A stretch of DNA of 64,000 nt from CAVRQM01 sp963838805 (GCA_963838805.1 CAWISK010000009.1:186001-250000), one strand, 5' to 3'; numbered from the stretch's first letter, positions 30,449 to 39,856 are shown. Translations and numbers: made by a program. Notes: generated by a model from the sequence alone, not told the origin.

Positions 30449-31516
30449 ATGATGGGTGAGAGCCGGGGGGCCAGTCGTTCCCCTTTGCGTGGCGGCCTGA
30501 TCGGCTGCGGATTCTTCGCGCAGAACCACCTGCACGCCTGGCACGACATTCCCGAGGTGCGGCTGGTCGCGGTGTGCGATCGCGACGAGGGTCGGGCGCG
30601 GGCGGCCGCGCGCGAGTTCGGCGTTGCGGGCATCTATGCCGACGCCGAAGCGATGTTCGCGGCCGAGTCGCTGGATTTCGTGGACATCGCCACCACCATG
30701 CCGTCGCATCGGCCGTTGGTGGAGCTCGCGGCGCGTCATGGCGTGCCCTGCATCGTGCAAAAGCCCTTCGCGCCGGTCTGGGACGACTGCCTGGCCATGG
30801 TCCGCGCCTGCCGGGAGGCAGGCGTGGCGCTGATGGTGCATGAGAACTTCCGCTTCCAGGCGCCGATGCTCGCGGCGCGGCGGGTGGTGCAATCAGGCGC
30901 CATCGGCGACGTCTATTTCGGCCGGGTCTCGTTCCGGACAGGCTATGACGTGTTCGCCAACCAGCCCTATCTGGCGAAGGAGGAGCGGCTCATCATCCTC
31001 GACCTCGGCATCCACGTGCTCGATCTGGCGCGCGTGTTCCTGGGGGAGGTCGAGACGGTGTATTGCCAGACCCAGCGCATCCGGCCGCACATCCGCGCCG
31101 AGGACATGGCGACGATGCTGCTGCGCCACGGCAGCGGGGCCACCAGCATCGTCGATTGCTCGTACAGCAGCCGCCTCGACCCCGACCCGTTTCCGCAGAC
31201 CCTGCTGCATCTCGAGGGCACACGCGGCAGCCTGCGAGTGCTGGAGGGGCTTCGCATGGTGGTGGTCAGCGACGGTGCCACCACGCACCACGACGTGTCC
31301 TCGCCGCTGCTGGCCTGGACTTCGCAGCCCTGGCATGTGGCACAGGAAAGCGTGCTGAACACGCAGCGACATTGGGTCGAGTGCCTGCGCGCCGGCCGCG
31401 AACCGGAGACCAGCGGCGCGGACAATCTGCGCACCTACGCGCTGGTTGATGCGGCCTATCGCTCGGCGGCGGAGCGCGCGGCGGTGCGGCCGGAACGCGC
31501 GCTGGAGCCGGTCTGA
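30449..31516 (+). CDS. Gfo/Idh/MocA-family oxidoreductase
   Basis: A protein of 355 residues. The N-terminal Rossmann fold shows GGLIGCGFFAQNHLHAW with the GxGxxA-like loop, followed by VAVCDRDEGRARAAA. The catalytic Lys region is IVQKPFAPVW, equivalent to the family EKP motif but with QKP. The C-terminal alpha/beta domain has ILDLGIHVLDLARVFLG. These enzymes oxidise or reduce sugars and inositols with NAD(P). The start MMGES follows GAGAGGGG. It lies 1 bp ahead of an ABC binding protein gene and probably shares its transcript. Confidence 0.88.
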   Translation: MMGESRGASRSPLRGGLIGCGFFAQNHLHAWHDIPEVRLVAVCDRDEGRARAAAREFGVAGIYADAEAMFAAESLDFVDIATTMPSHRPLVELAARHGVPCIVQKPFAPVWDDCLAMVRACREAGVALMVHENFRFQAPMLAARRVVQSGAIGDVYFGRVSFRTGYDVFANQPYLAKEERLIILDLGIHVLDLARVFLGEVETVYCQTQRIRPHIRAEDMATMLLRHGSGATSIVDCSYSSRLDPDPFPQTLLHLEGTRGSLRVLEGLRMVVVSDGATTHHDVSSPLLAWTSQPWHVAQESVLNTQRHWVECLRAGREPETSGADNLRTYALVDAAYRSAAERAAVRPERALEPV

Positions 31517-31517
31517 G

Positions 31518-32474
31518 ATGGTCGGACGGCGGCCTCTGCTGCTCGGACCTTTGGCACTGGCGGCGGGGGCCGCTGCGGGATTGCCGGCGATCCGGGTTGG
31601 CGCGCTGCGCTACGGCAGCGTCGATTGGGAGCTGGACGTGATCCGCGCGCACGCTCTCGCACCCGGCATTCATATCGAGATCGTGCCGCTGGCGGCGACG
31701 CCAGCCGCACAGGTGGCGCTGCAGGGCGGCCGGGTCGATGCGATCGTGCAGGATTGGCTATGGGTCTCCCGCCAGCGCGCGTCCGGTGCAGACTGGACAC
31801 TGTCGCCGACATCGGGGGCGGTCGGTGCGATCGTCGTCCCCGCCGCATCGCCCATCCGCACGCTCGGCGATCTGGGCGGGCGGCGGCTGGGCGTCGCCGG
31901 CAGCCCGCTCGACAAAAGCTGGGTGATCCTGCGCGCCTATGCGCAAAAGGCGCTCGGCATGGACCTCGCCACCAGAACCCGGCCGCAATTCGCGGCACCG
32001 CCCTTGCTCGCGGCCGAACTTAATGCCGGACGGCTGGACGCCGCACTCACCTATTGGCCGTACGCCGCGCGCGCCGAGGCGGCCGGGATGCGCTCCGTTC
32101 TAGGCGTTGAGCAAGCGGTGCAGGCGCTCGGCATCGCCCCCGGCCTGCCCTTTGTCGGCTACGTGTTCAGCGAGCATTGGGCCCGTGCGAACCCGGCAGC
32201 GGCGCGGGTCTTCCTTGACGCCGGGCGTCAGGCGCGCGGGATCCTGGCGCAGGACGACGCGGAGTGGCAGCGCATTCGGCCATTGACGGGCGCCCGCGAC
32301 GACGCGGAGTTGGCGCGGCTGCGCGCCTGGTATCGCACCGGCGTTCCTGGGCCGTTGACCCCGGCGCGGATCGGGGACGCGGCGCGCCTCTACGACATTC
32401 TGGCCGCCATTGGCGGCACGGCGCTGGTGGGGCCGGCGCCGCATCTCAGTGCCGGCACGTTCTGGATGTCCTGA
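31518..32474 (+). CDS. ABC transporter substrate-binding protein, SsuA/TauA/NMT1-like
   Basis: A protein of 318 residues. The N-terminus MVGRRPLLLGPLALAAGAAAG has twin arginines and a hydrophobic core, a probable export signal. The mature part begins IRVGALRYGSVDWELDVI and contains GRVDAIVQDWLWVS and LGDLGGRRLGVAGSPLDKSW, typical of periplasmic proteins for sulfonates, nitrate or pyrimidine precursors. The ligand is unknown. It is followed by a permease gene but no ATPase gene. Confidence 0.85.
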   Translation: MVGRRPLLLGPLALAAGAAAGLPAIRVGALRYGSVDWELDVIRAHALAPGIHIEIVPLAATPAAQVALQGGRVDAIVQDWLWVSRQRASGADWTLSPTSGAVGAIVVPAASPIRTLGDLGGRRLGVAGSPLDKSWVILRAYAQKALGMDLATRTRPQFAAPPLLAAELNAGRLDAALTYWPYAARAEAAGMRSVLGVEQAVQALGIAPGLPFVGYVFSEHWARANPAAARVFLDAGRQARGILAQDDAEWQRIRPLTGARDDAELARLRAWYRTGVPGPLTPARIGDAARLYDILAAIGGTALVGPAPHLSAGTFWMS

Positions 32475-32493
32475 GGCGAAGCGACGGCCGCAC

Positions 32494-33249
32494 GTGCAGG
32501 GACGCGCGAGGCTCGCCTCGATCATCGCCATCCTGGTCATCTGGGAAGTTGCAGCGCGGCTGGCCGGCGCGCGCATGTTGCCGCCCGTCTCCGCGGTCCT
32601 GGCGGACATGCTCCACCTCACGCTGACCGGCCAGTTGCCGCTCGACTTCGCCATCACGCTGGGTCGAGTGGCCGCGGCGTTCGCGCTGGCAATGGTGTTG
32701 GGCACGGCGCTCGGCATCGCCATGGGAGCATCGCGCCGGATCGACCGCTTGCTGGATGCGCCGGTGACGTCGCTGCTGAACCTGCCCGCGCTGGTGCTGA
32801 TCGTACTGGTGTATATCTGGTTCGGGCTGACCGAGGCGGCCGCCGTGCTCGCGGTGGCGCTGAACAAGCTGCCGAGCACGGCGATCATGGTGCGCGAGGG
32901 CACGCGCGCGCTCGACCCGCTGGTGGGCGAGATGGCGCGCAGCTTCCGCTACAGCCGCGCGCTGGTGCTGCGCCACGTGGTGCTGCCGCAACTGGCACCG
33001 TACCTGTTTGCCGCGGCGCGGACCGGCCTCGCCCTGATCTGGAAAGTGGTGCTGGTGGCGGAATTGCTGGGACGCAGCAGCGGCGTAGGGTTCCGCATCC
33101 AGGAGCTGTTCCAGCTTTTCGACATTACCGGCATCCTCGCCTATACGCTGGCGTTCCTGGTCATCGTGCAGGCCATCGAGGTGGTACTGCTGCGGCCGTG
33201 GGAGGCGCGCGTCAATCGCTGGCGCAGCTCTGCCGCCAACGCGCGGTGA
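32494..33249 (+). CDS. ABC transporter permease, SsuC/TauC-like
   Basis: An inner-membrane protein of 251 residues with about six hydrophobic segments. The BPD_transp_1 coupling loop is EMARSFRYSRALVLRHVVLPQLAP. The GTG at 32494 was chosen because it begins just after the upstream stop and ahead of the first helix (LASIIAILVIWEVAARLAG). It pairs with the preceding binding protein. The ATPase subunit expected for a three-gene system is not next to it. Confidence 0.87.
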   Translation: MQGRARLASIIAILVIWEVAARLAGARMLPPVSAVLADMLHLTLTGQLPLDFAITLGRVAAAFALAMVLGTALGIAMGASRRIDRLLDAPVTSLLNLPALVLIVLVYIWFGLTEAAAVLAVALNKLPSTAIMVREGTRALDPLVGEMARSFRYSRALVLRHVVLPQLAPYLFAAARTGLALIWKVVLVAELLGRSSGVGFRIQELFQLFDITGILAYTLAFLVIVQAIEVVLLRPWEARVNRWRSSAANAR

Positions 33250-33505
33250 TGCAGTCTGGATACACTGCCGCGCCGGATTTCTATCCTCACGCACACGTGT
33301 TGCCACGACATACCGTCGGCGGGCGATTAACCGCCCAGTCAAACCCGGAAAGTGTCGTATTGTGACGGAGTGCAAGGAAGTTTCACCGGAAGAACGAGTG
33401 GCTCGCCCTGGCGATGGGTGGATTTAATTCTTCAGACATTTGCAGAGAGGCCTGACCTGGCCGGCGAGTGACTTCCGAAGTGCCGAGATGCTGGAGAGAA
33501 TTGCC

Positions 33506-34709
33506 ATGAGTGCTGCACTGGAGAGGATACCCTCGGCGGCTTCGTGGCCGATGAACCCCGCGCAGCGGCTGCGCAGCCCGTTGAGCGGAGCGTGCCTGTT
33601 CCAGGACGGACCGTACAGCCTTGCCGCCCCGGGCGAGCGGTGGCCGATGATCGATGGCATTGCCTATCTGCGCCTCGGACGCAGCCAGCACATCGCGGCA
33701 GTACCTGACGGCCATCGACGCCGGAGATGTCGCGGGCGCCACGGCACTGCTGCTGCGGGACGACACTGACGAGGCGCCTGCGCTCGACACGCTGCGCGAT
33801 CTGGTCGAGCACCGGCAGACGCTCGGGTTTCGCGAAGCCATGCGTGGTCTGCGGCTTGGCTTCGCGGCGGAATATTTCGCGCATCGCTGGTCCGACCCGA
33901 CCTATCTGTCGGGGCTGGCCCTGGCCGAGGCGTACTGGCCATCGACCGGCGTGCGAGTGATCGAGCCTGCCTGCGGCACCGGGCATTTCCTGCGCGCCTT
34001 CGCTCGCCATGCCGCCGATGTGTGGGGCGGCGACATCTCCTTCCCGAGGCTGTGGCTGGCCCGGCACTGGATCGCCCCCACGGCGACCCTGGCGTGTTTT
34101 GACGCGACGCAAGCCTGGCCTTTCGACGATGCGGCGGCCGATCTCGTATTCTGCCACGACGCGCTGCACCTGCTGGCGGATCAGCCGCGTGCGGTGGCCG
34201 AGATGCGGCGGGTGGCGGGGCGGGGTCGCGTTCTGTGCGGCCACGCGCGCAACGTGCTTGCCCTGGGGGCTGGCCACGACAACGCGCTCTCGCCGCAGGC
34301 CTATGCGGCCCTGTTCGGCGCATGCAGCCTGTACGACGATGCCGAGTTGACGGCGGCGCTGATTGCCAGGCGGACACCGCGCGCGCGCCAGGCCGAGGCG
34401 CTGGCGCGCTCGGGCGCGGTGGCGATCGCGGCCGGTGGTGCCGCGATAGGGCCGGCGCAGCCGGTTCTGGGCAAGTTGGCGATGCCGTCGCGCGGTGCCG
34501 CCCTGCAACTCAATCCGCTCTATTGCGAGGAGCCGGACGGGCAATCCTTCCGGCGTTTCCCGTCGCAGCGCTATGCCGAGGAGATCGGCCACCTCGCGAC
34601 GTATCCACCGCGGGTGATTGCGCGCGGGCGGGTTACGGCGGGTGCCGACCCGGCCGATGATGCGCTGATCCGTCGGCGGGTCTGGGTCGATCTGCCGCCG
34701 CGCTGGTAA
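33506..34709 (+). CDS. Class I SAM-dependent methyltransferase, frame broken by one extra G
   Basis: From ATG 33506 (MSAALERIPSAASWP), preceded by GGAGAG, the first 65 or so codons resemble a Trm112-like leader (SPLSGACLFQDG, ERWPMIDGIAYLR). The frame is then lost and resumes one base later. Removing a G at 33707-33708 joins HIA to QYLTAIDAGDVAGA and gives 400 residues. The methyltransferase core has motif I VRVIEPACGTGHFLRAFARHA, motif II VWGGDISF and motif IV-like DLVFCHDALHLL. The substrate is unknown. It starts about 250 bp after the ABC permease, with only a weak hairpin between. Confidence 0.8.
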
Positions 34710-34713
34710 GGCG

Positions 34714-35838
34714 CTATCGCGGGATCGCCACCCACTGGCGCTCGCGCGCCGAGCGCACGATGCTGTCCACCGTGGCCTGGATCCGCGCGGCCTCGCGGAA
34801 ATCCGGCATGAAGCGGGTCTTGCCGGCAACCGCCAGCAACACGTCATGCACCTCGATAGTCTTCATGTCGTTGAAGCCGAGCTGGTGGCCCGGCGCCGGG
34901 CAGAACGCGCCGTAAGGCGCGTGAGCCGGAGCGGAGAGGATCGTCCTGAAGCCCTCCCGTCCGCGCCGCTGGCCGCTTGTGAAAAGGTGCAGTTCGTTCA
35001 TTCGCTCCTGATCGAAGGCGAGGCTGCCGCGCGTGCCGGTGATCTCGAAGGCAAGGGTCATCTTGCGTCCCGCGGCGACCCAGCTTGCCTCGATCGAGCC
35101 GGTGGCGCCGCTGGCGAAGCGCAGCAGCGCGCGCGCCTGGTCGTCCACCTCGACAGCGCGCGTTTCCTCGGAGCCGACCGCGACCGGCCGGTGCTTATGC
35201 ACCGTCACGATCTGGCCCGACAGCTCGGCAATGTCGCCGCACAGGAAGCGCGCGATCGACAGGATGTGGCTGCCCAGATCGGCCACCACGCCATGTCCGC
35301 CCGAGGGATCGAGACGCCAGCTCCAGGGCGCGCGTGGATCGGCCATGTAGTCCTCGGCGTGGATGCCTCGGAAGCTCACCACCTCACCAATCTCGCCGCC
35401 GGCCACGATGTCGCGGGCGGCGAGCAGCATCGGGTTGCGCAGATAGTTGAAGCCGACTGCACTCACCACGCCGGCCGCCTCGGCTGCGTCCGCCATCGCC
35501 ACGGCGTCGAGGGCGGTGGGTGCCAGGGGTTTCTCGCAATAGACGGCGCGGCCGGCTTCGATCGCCGCCAGCGCCATCGGCTTGTGCAGCACGTTCGGCG
35601 TGGTGATGTGCACCAGTTGCACCGCGGGATCGCGCACCAGCGCCCGCCAATCGTCCGTTGCGCGGGCAAATCCCAGTGCGGTCGCGGCCTGTTGCGCCGC
35701 CTCCGCGCTGATATCGGCCAGCACTTCGAGCGACGGCACGATGTCGGCGCCGAAGATGCCCTGCACGGAGCGCAGGGCAATGGCATGGGCGCGACCCATG
35801 AAGCCGCTGCCAATCAGGCCGATGCCGATCTTGCCCAT
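34714..35838 (-). CDS. Gfo/Idh/MocA-family oxidoreductase (sugar or inositol dehydrogenase-like)
   Basis: A protein of 374 residues. It has the Rossmann motif IGIGLIGSGFMGRAHAIAL and the catalytic EKP in AVYCEKPLAPTA. The second domain has GHGVVADLGSHILSIARFL with the active-site His. The start at ATG 35838 (MGKIGIG) follows the binding protein gene on the same strand by 22 bp, so it is probably the last gene of the sugar ABC operon. That context suggests it oxidises the imported sugar or polyol. Confidence 0.9.
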   Translation of the reverse strand: MGKIGIGLIGSGFMGRAHAIALRSVQGIFGADIVPSLEVLADISAEAAQQAATALGFARATDDWRALVRDPAVQLVHITTPNVLHKPMALAAIEAGRAVYCEKPLAPTALDAVAMADAAEAAGVVSAVGFNYLRNPMLLAARDIVAGGEIGEVVSFRGIHAEDYMADPRAPWSWRLDPSGGHGVVADLGSHILSIARFLCGDIAELSGQIVTVHKHRPVAVGSEETRAVEVDDQARALLRFASGATGSIEASWVAAGRKMTLAFEITGTRGSLAFDQERMNELHLFTSGQRRGREGFRTILSAPAHAPYGAFCPAPGHQLGFNDMKTIEVHDVLLAVAGKTRFMPDFREAARIQATVDSIVRSARERQWVAIPR

Positions 35839-35860
35839 GCCGACCTTCTTGCGCCGGCGC

Positions 35861-36886
35861 CTATTTGCCGCCGATGCAGGTCGTTGCGTTCTGCGGCGTG
35901 CAGACATCGAGCCCGGTATAGGTCGGATCCTTTGGCGCAGGCTTGCCGTCCTTGATCGCCTCGAACGCGAGCATGACCTGATAGCCCATCTCGAACGGCC
36001 GCTGCCCGACCTGACCCGACGAGAGACCTTGCTTGAGCTGTTCGACCTGCATCGGCAGCGTGTCGGCGATCACCAACGCCAGGGAGCCGTCGGCGATCCG
36101 GCTTTTGTATTTTCCGGCCACTCGTGCATAGGCCCGCTGTCCGGCGAATTGCGGGAAGCCGCCGGTTGGCACGAAGGCATCGAGCTGCGGATATTTGCCG
36201 AGGATGTCCTCCATCTGCTGCACCGAGAGGGGGAAGTCGTCGTTGGTATAGAGCGGGCAGCCCTGAACCTCGGTCCAGCCGTTCTGGCCGGTCAGGCGCA
36301 GGCCGGGCGGTTCGCTGCTGGGCTTGCCTGCCAGCGTGTCGCGGATGCCCTGCATGCGCTCGTTGTGGTTGGCCGCCGCGGCACCGCCCGACTGGATGCA
36401 GATGGTGCCGCCCTTCGGCTTGATCTGCATGACACGGCGCGCGAGGTTCACGCCGATATCGTAATTATGCGTGCCGATATAGGCGATTCGCAGATCCTTG
36501 TCCTTGGGCAGCAGGTCGCTGTCCCAGGTCAGCACCGGAATGCCGGCTTTCTTGGCACCTTCCAGGGCGTGCCCCATCGCCGCCGCGTTTGATGGCGAGA
36601 CGGCGATGCCGTCCACCTTCTTGGCGATCAGGTCATCGACAACCTGCACCTGCTCCTCGCCGCCGCCGTGCTCGTCCGGGCCGATATAGAGGCATTGGAA
36701 GGCGCCGTGGCTCTCCGCCTCGGCCTTCTTGCAGCCGTCACGGGCCTGGTCATAGAACGGATTGTTGGTGCTCTTGGGCACCAGCGCGAAGACATAGGGC
36801 TTGGCTTGCGCGTGCGATGGCACCGTCGCGCCACAGACTACCACCGCCGCCGCAAACGCGGCCTGAGCCACTTGACCGAACTTCAT
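35861..36886 (-). CDS. Sugar ABC transporter periplasmic binding protein (second of a tandem pair)
   Basis: A protein of 341 residues with a signal peptide (MKFGQVAQAAFAAAVVVCGATVPSHAQA). The type I periplasmic-binding fold shows PYVFALVPKSTNNPFYDQARDGC at the start, DLIAKKVDGIAVSPSNAAAM and VLTWDSDLLPKD. It is very like its upstream neighbour at 36953-37972 (most of the length aligns without gaps), indicating tandem duplication. It is separated from that copy by a hairpin with a T-run, so expression of the two may differ. Two Cys near the C-terminus (VCTPQNATTC) are shared by both. Confidence 0.92.
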   Translation of the reverse strand: MKFGQVAQAAFAAAVVVCGATVPSHAQAKPYVFALVPKSTNNPFYDQARDGCKKAEAESHGAFQCLYIGPDEHGGGEEQVQVVDDLIAKKVDGIAVSPSNAAAMGHALEGAKKAGIPVLTWDSDLLPKDKDLRIAYIGTHNYDIGVNLARRVMQIKPKGGTICIQSGGAAAANHNERMQGIRDTLAGKPSSEPPGLRLTGQNGWTEVQGCPLYTNDDFPLSVQQMEDILGKYPQLDAFVPTGGFPQFAGQRAYARVAGKYKSRIADGSLALVIADTLPMQVEQLKQGLSSGQVGQRPFEMGYQVMLAFEAIKDGKPAPKDPTYTGLDVCTPQNATTCIGGK

Positions 36887-36901
36887 GGACGTCCTCCTCA
36901 A

Positions 36902-36935
36902 AAAGAGACGCGGGCGGGAATTGCTTCCCGCCCGC
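36902..36935 (-). terminator. Rho-independent terminator between the two tandem binding protein genes
   Basis: Read on the minus strand, a perfect 11-bp stem (GCGGGCGGGAA with TTCCCGCCCGC) around a 4-nt loop is followed by GTCTCTTTTTG. It lies after the stop of the first binding protein (36953) and just before the ribosome site of the second (36886). It could end or attenuate the ABC operon transcript here. Confidence 0.7.
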
Positions 36936-36952
36936 TCCGGCATCGGTGCGAC

Positions 36953-37972
36953 TCAGCTGCCGCCGACGCAGGTGGCGGCGTTGGTGGGCGTGCAGACGTC
37001 AAGCCCGGTATAGGTCGGATCCTTCGGTGCCGGCTTGCCCTGCTTGATGTCGTACAGGAACTTCATCGTCTCATATCCCATGTCGAACGGCCGCTGCCCG
37101 ACCTGGCCGGCCGACAGGCCCTGCTTCAGCATGTCGATCTGGATCGGCAACGTGTCGGCGACCACGAGTGCGAGCGAGCCGTCGGCGATCTTGCTCTTGT
37201 ACTTCTCGGCGACGCGGGCATAGGCGCGTCCGGTGAATTGCGGGAAGCCGCCGGTCGGCACGAAGGCGTCGAGGTTCGGATACTTGCCGAGGATGTCCTC
37301 CATCTGCTGCACGGCCACCGGGAAGTCGTCGTTGGTGTAGAGCGGGCACCCCTGTACCTCGGTCCAGCCGTTCTGGCCGGTCAGGCGCACGCCGGGCGAA
37401 CTGTCGCTCTTCTGGCCCGACAGCGTGTCACGAATCCCCTGCATTCGCTCGTTGTGGTTGGCGGCGGCGGCGCCCCCCGACTGGATGCAGATGGTGCCGC
37501 CCTTCGGCTTGATCTGCATGACCCGCTTGGCGAGGTTAGTGCCGATGTCATAATTGTAAGTGCCGACATAGGCGATGCGCAGAGCCTTGTCCTTGGGCAG
37601 CAGGTCGCTATCCCAGGTCAACACCGGAATGCCGGCCTTCTTCGCTCCTTCCAGAGCGTGCGCCATCGCCGCCGCGTTGGCGGCGGAGACGGCGATGCCG
37701 TCTACCTTCTTGGCGACCAGATCGTCGACGACCTGCACCTGCTCCTCGCCGCCGCCATGCTCGCCGGGGCCGATATAGAGGCACTGGAAGGCGCCGTTGC
37801 TTTCCTTCTCCGCCTTCTTGCAGCCGTCGCGGGCCTGGTCGAAGAATGGGTTATTGGTGTTCTTCGGGACCAGAGCGAACACGTAGGTCTTCGCCTGCGC
37901 GGGTGCCGGCGACATCGTTGCGGCAAGCGTCACGCCGACCATCGCCGCACCCGCAAGATAGCTGAGCTTCAT
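36953..37972 (-). CDS. Sugar ABC transporter periplasmic binding protein (first of a tandem pair)
   Basis: A protein of 339 residues with a signal peptide ending near APAQA-KTYVF. Type I periplasmic-binding motifs are FALVPKNTNNPFFDQARDGC, DGIAVSAANAAAMAHAL and VLTWDSDLLPKDKALR. It lies directly downstream of a permease and ATPase gene on the minus strand. The paralogue at 35861-36886 differs mainly in the signal peptide, at scattered surface positions and at the extreme C-terminus. Ligand specificity is not known; ribose, xylose and polyols are candidates for this family. Confidence 0.92.
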   Translation of the reverse strand: MKLSYLAGAAMVGVTLAATMSPAPAQAKTYVFALVPKNTNNPFFDQARDGCKKAEKESNGAFQCLYIGPGEHGGGEEQVQVVDDLVAKKVDGIAVSAANAAAMAHALEGAKKAGIPVLTWDSDLLPKDKALRIAYVGTYNYDIGTNLAKRVMQIKPKGGTICIQSGGAAAANHNERMQGIRDTLSGQKSDSSPGVRLTGQNGWTEVQGCPLYTNDDFPVAVQQMEDILGKYPNLDAFVPTGGFPQFTGRAYARVAEKYKSKIADGSLALVVADTLPIQIDMLKQGLSAGQVGQRPFDMGYETMKFLYDIKQGKPAPKDPTYTGLDVCTPTNAATCVGGS

Positions 37973-38034
37973 CCGGTTCCTCCGTTTCTTTGTGTTGCCG
38001 TGAGCAAGCCAGTCCGCGCGGGAAGGCGATCCAA

Positions 38035-39063
38035 TCAGTCCCGCCGGCGCCCGCGGAGCCGTTCCAGCAGCACCGCGAGGATGATGAAGGCACCGACGAA
38101 GATGCCTTGCCAATTGGAATCGACGCCCGCCATCAGCAGGCTGTTGCGGATCACCTCGATCAGGGCGGCGCCGATGAAGGCGCCGTAGGCGCCGCCCTCG
38201 CCGCCCAGCAAGTTGGCGCCGCCGATCACCGTGGAGGCGATCACCCGCAGCTCGTATCCCGTGCCGAGCGCGTTGATCGCCGATCCCTGCCAGGCCAGCG
38301 TCAGCAGCCCCGCGATCGCGGCACACAGGGCCGAGAACAGATAGGCCTGCATCTTCACGCGATCGACCGGAACGCCGGTCAGGCGCGCCGCCTGCTCGTT
38401 GCCGCCCACGGCGAACAGATGGCGGCCCCAGACGGTCGAGTGGAGCACCCAGGCAAAGCCCAGCCCAAGCAGGATCAGCAGCCAGACCGGAGTTGCCACA
38501 CCCAGCCAGGAGCCGCCGCCGAAGGTGAAGAAGGGGTCGGAGCTCTTGCCGAACTCGTAGATCATCTTGTTGCGGCTCAGCACCACCGCGACCGATCGCC
38601 AGATCGCGAGCCCGCCGAGCGTCACGACGAAGGACGACAGGTTCAGATAGGCGATCAGCGCGCCTTGCAGCAATCCGCATACGGCGCCGGCGGCAAGGCC
38701 GCCCAGCACGCCCCACCACCAGCCCAGGCCGGCATGCATGATCAGCCCGGCCACGATGCCGACGACGCCCATGATCGAGCCCACCGACAGGTCGATGCCG
38801 CCGGTGATGATCACCGCTGTCATGCCCATCGCCATGATGCCGATGAAGCTGAAGTTGCGGGTGATGTTGTAGAGATTGTCCTCGGAGGCGAAGGCCTGCG
38901 GCTGCAGGAACGACATCACCACGATGATGATGGCCAGCGCGATCGTGACCCAGAACGCCTGGCTGGCGACCAGGCGCTGGCCGAGGGTGCTTTCCTTGTG
39001 GCCGAGGATGTCCTGGATAGCGACACCGCCCTGCGGTGCCGTGGAGACGGCTTCACGCGGCAT
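38035..39063 (-). CDS. Sugar ABC transporter permease, RbsC-like
   Basis: An inner-membrane protein of 342 residues with eight to ten hydrophobic segments. Family blocks are GMTAVIITGGIDLSVGSIMG, SSFVVTLGGLAIWRSVAVV, GRHLFAVGGNEQAARLTGV and VIGGANLLGGEGGAYG. The start MPREAVSTAPQGG overlaps the end of the ATPase gene by about 11 nt, so the two are translationally linked. Confidence 0.93.
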   Translation of the reverse strand: MPREAVSTAPQGGVAIQDILGHKESTLGQRLVASQAFWVTIALAIIIVVMSFLQPQAFASEDNLYNITRNFSFIGIMAMGMTAVIITGGIDLSVGSIMGVVGIVAGLIMHAGLGWWWGVLGGLAAGAVCGLLQGALIAYLNLSSFVVTLGGLAIWRSVAVVLSRNKMIYEFGKSSDPFFTFGGGSWLGVATPVWLLILLGLGFAWVLHSTVWGRHLFAVGGNEQAARLTGVPVDRVKMQAYLFSALCAAIAGLLTLAWQGSAINALGTGYELRVIASTVIGGANLLGGEGGAYGAFIGAALIEVIRNSLLMAGVDSNWQGIFVGAFIILAVLLERLRGRRRD

Positions 39064-39793
39064 GGATCGCTCCCGTGATGAGGCCGGTGACTTCCTCCGG
39101 GCTGCTGGCGCTGATCGCCTTTTCGGCGACCTTGCGGCCGCGCCGCAGCACGAACACACGGTCCGCGACCGCGAACACGTCGGGCATGCGATGACTGATC
39201 AGCACCACCGCGATCCCCTGGTCGCGCAGCCGCCGGATCAGGTCCAGCACCTCGGCCACCTGCCGCACGGAAATCGCCGCGGTCGGCTCGTCCAGCAGCA
39301 CGATCTTGCTGTTGGACAGGCGCGTGCGGGCGATCGCGACCGCCTGCCGCTGGCCGCCGGACATGCGCCGCACCATGTCGCGCGGCCGTGTCTCGCTTTT
39401 CAGCTCGCCGAACAGTTCGCCCGCGCGCTGGTACATCGCGCGGTAGTTCAGGATGCCGAACGGGCCGACCCGCGTGCGCACTTCGCGGCCGAGAAAGACA
39501 TTGGCGGCGGCGGTCAGATTGTCGCAGAGCGCCAAATCCTGATAGACGATCTCGATGCCTTTTTGCCGCGCTTCGACGGGTCTGTGAAAATGCACCGATC
39601 GGCCCTCGAGCACGATCTGCCCGGTGGTGGGCGGGAAATTGCCGGCGATGATCTTGACCAGGGTCGACTTGCCCGCGCCGTTGTCGCCCATCAGGCCCAG
39701 GACTTCGCCCGGCTCCAGAGTCAGGCTGACCTCATGCAGGGCCCGGATCGCGCCGAAGCTCTTCGAAATGTCGGCAAGCTGCAATACCGGCAC
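39053..39793 (-). CDS. Sugar ABC transporter ATP-binding protein (single ATPase domain)
   Basis: A protein of 246 residues with one ABC module: Walker A GDNGAGKST, Q-loop VYQDLAL, signature MSGGQRQAVAIART, Walker B IVLLDEPTAA and H-loop VLISHRM. Ribose-type ATPases usually have two modules in one chain; this is the shorter single-module form seen in some sugar systems. It is the first gene of the minus-strand operon and diverges from the amidase gene across 63 bp. Confidence 0.93.
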   Translation of the reverse strand: MPVLQLADISKSFGAIRALHEVSLTLEPGEVLGLMGDNGAGKSTLVKIIAGNFPPTTGQIVLEGRSVHFHRPVEARQKGIEIVYQDLALCDNLTAAANVFLGREVRTRVGPFGILNYRAMYQRAGELFGELKSETRPRDMVRRMSGGQRQAVAIARTRLSNSKIVLLDEPTAAISVRQVAEVLDLIRRLRDQGIAVVLISHRMPDVFAVADRVFVLRRGRKVAEKAISASSPEEVTGLITGAIHAA

Positions 39794-39856
39794 GTTCGCG
39801 TCCCATCCCCCAATGCCGCTGTGACCGCAGCTATTTGGCAGCCTTAGCGGGTCGGT

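Noticed and set aside
33280..33350. Short hairpin GGGCG/CGCCC after the ABC permease gene
   Set aside because: Only a 5-bp stem with no T-run; too weak to call a terminator.
36953..38719. 588-codon minus-strand frame apparently extending a binding protein
   Set aside because: The first 249 codons are an off-frame reading of the permease gene; the true start is the signal peptide at 37972.
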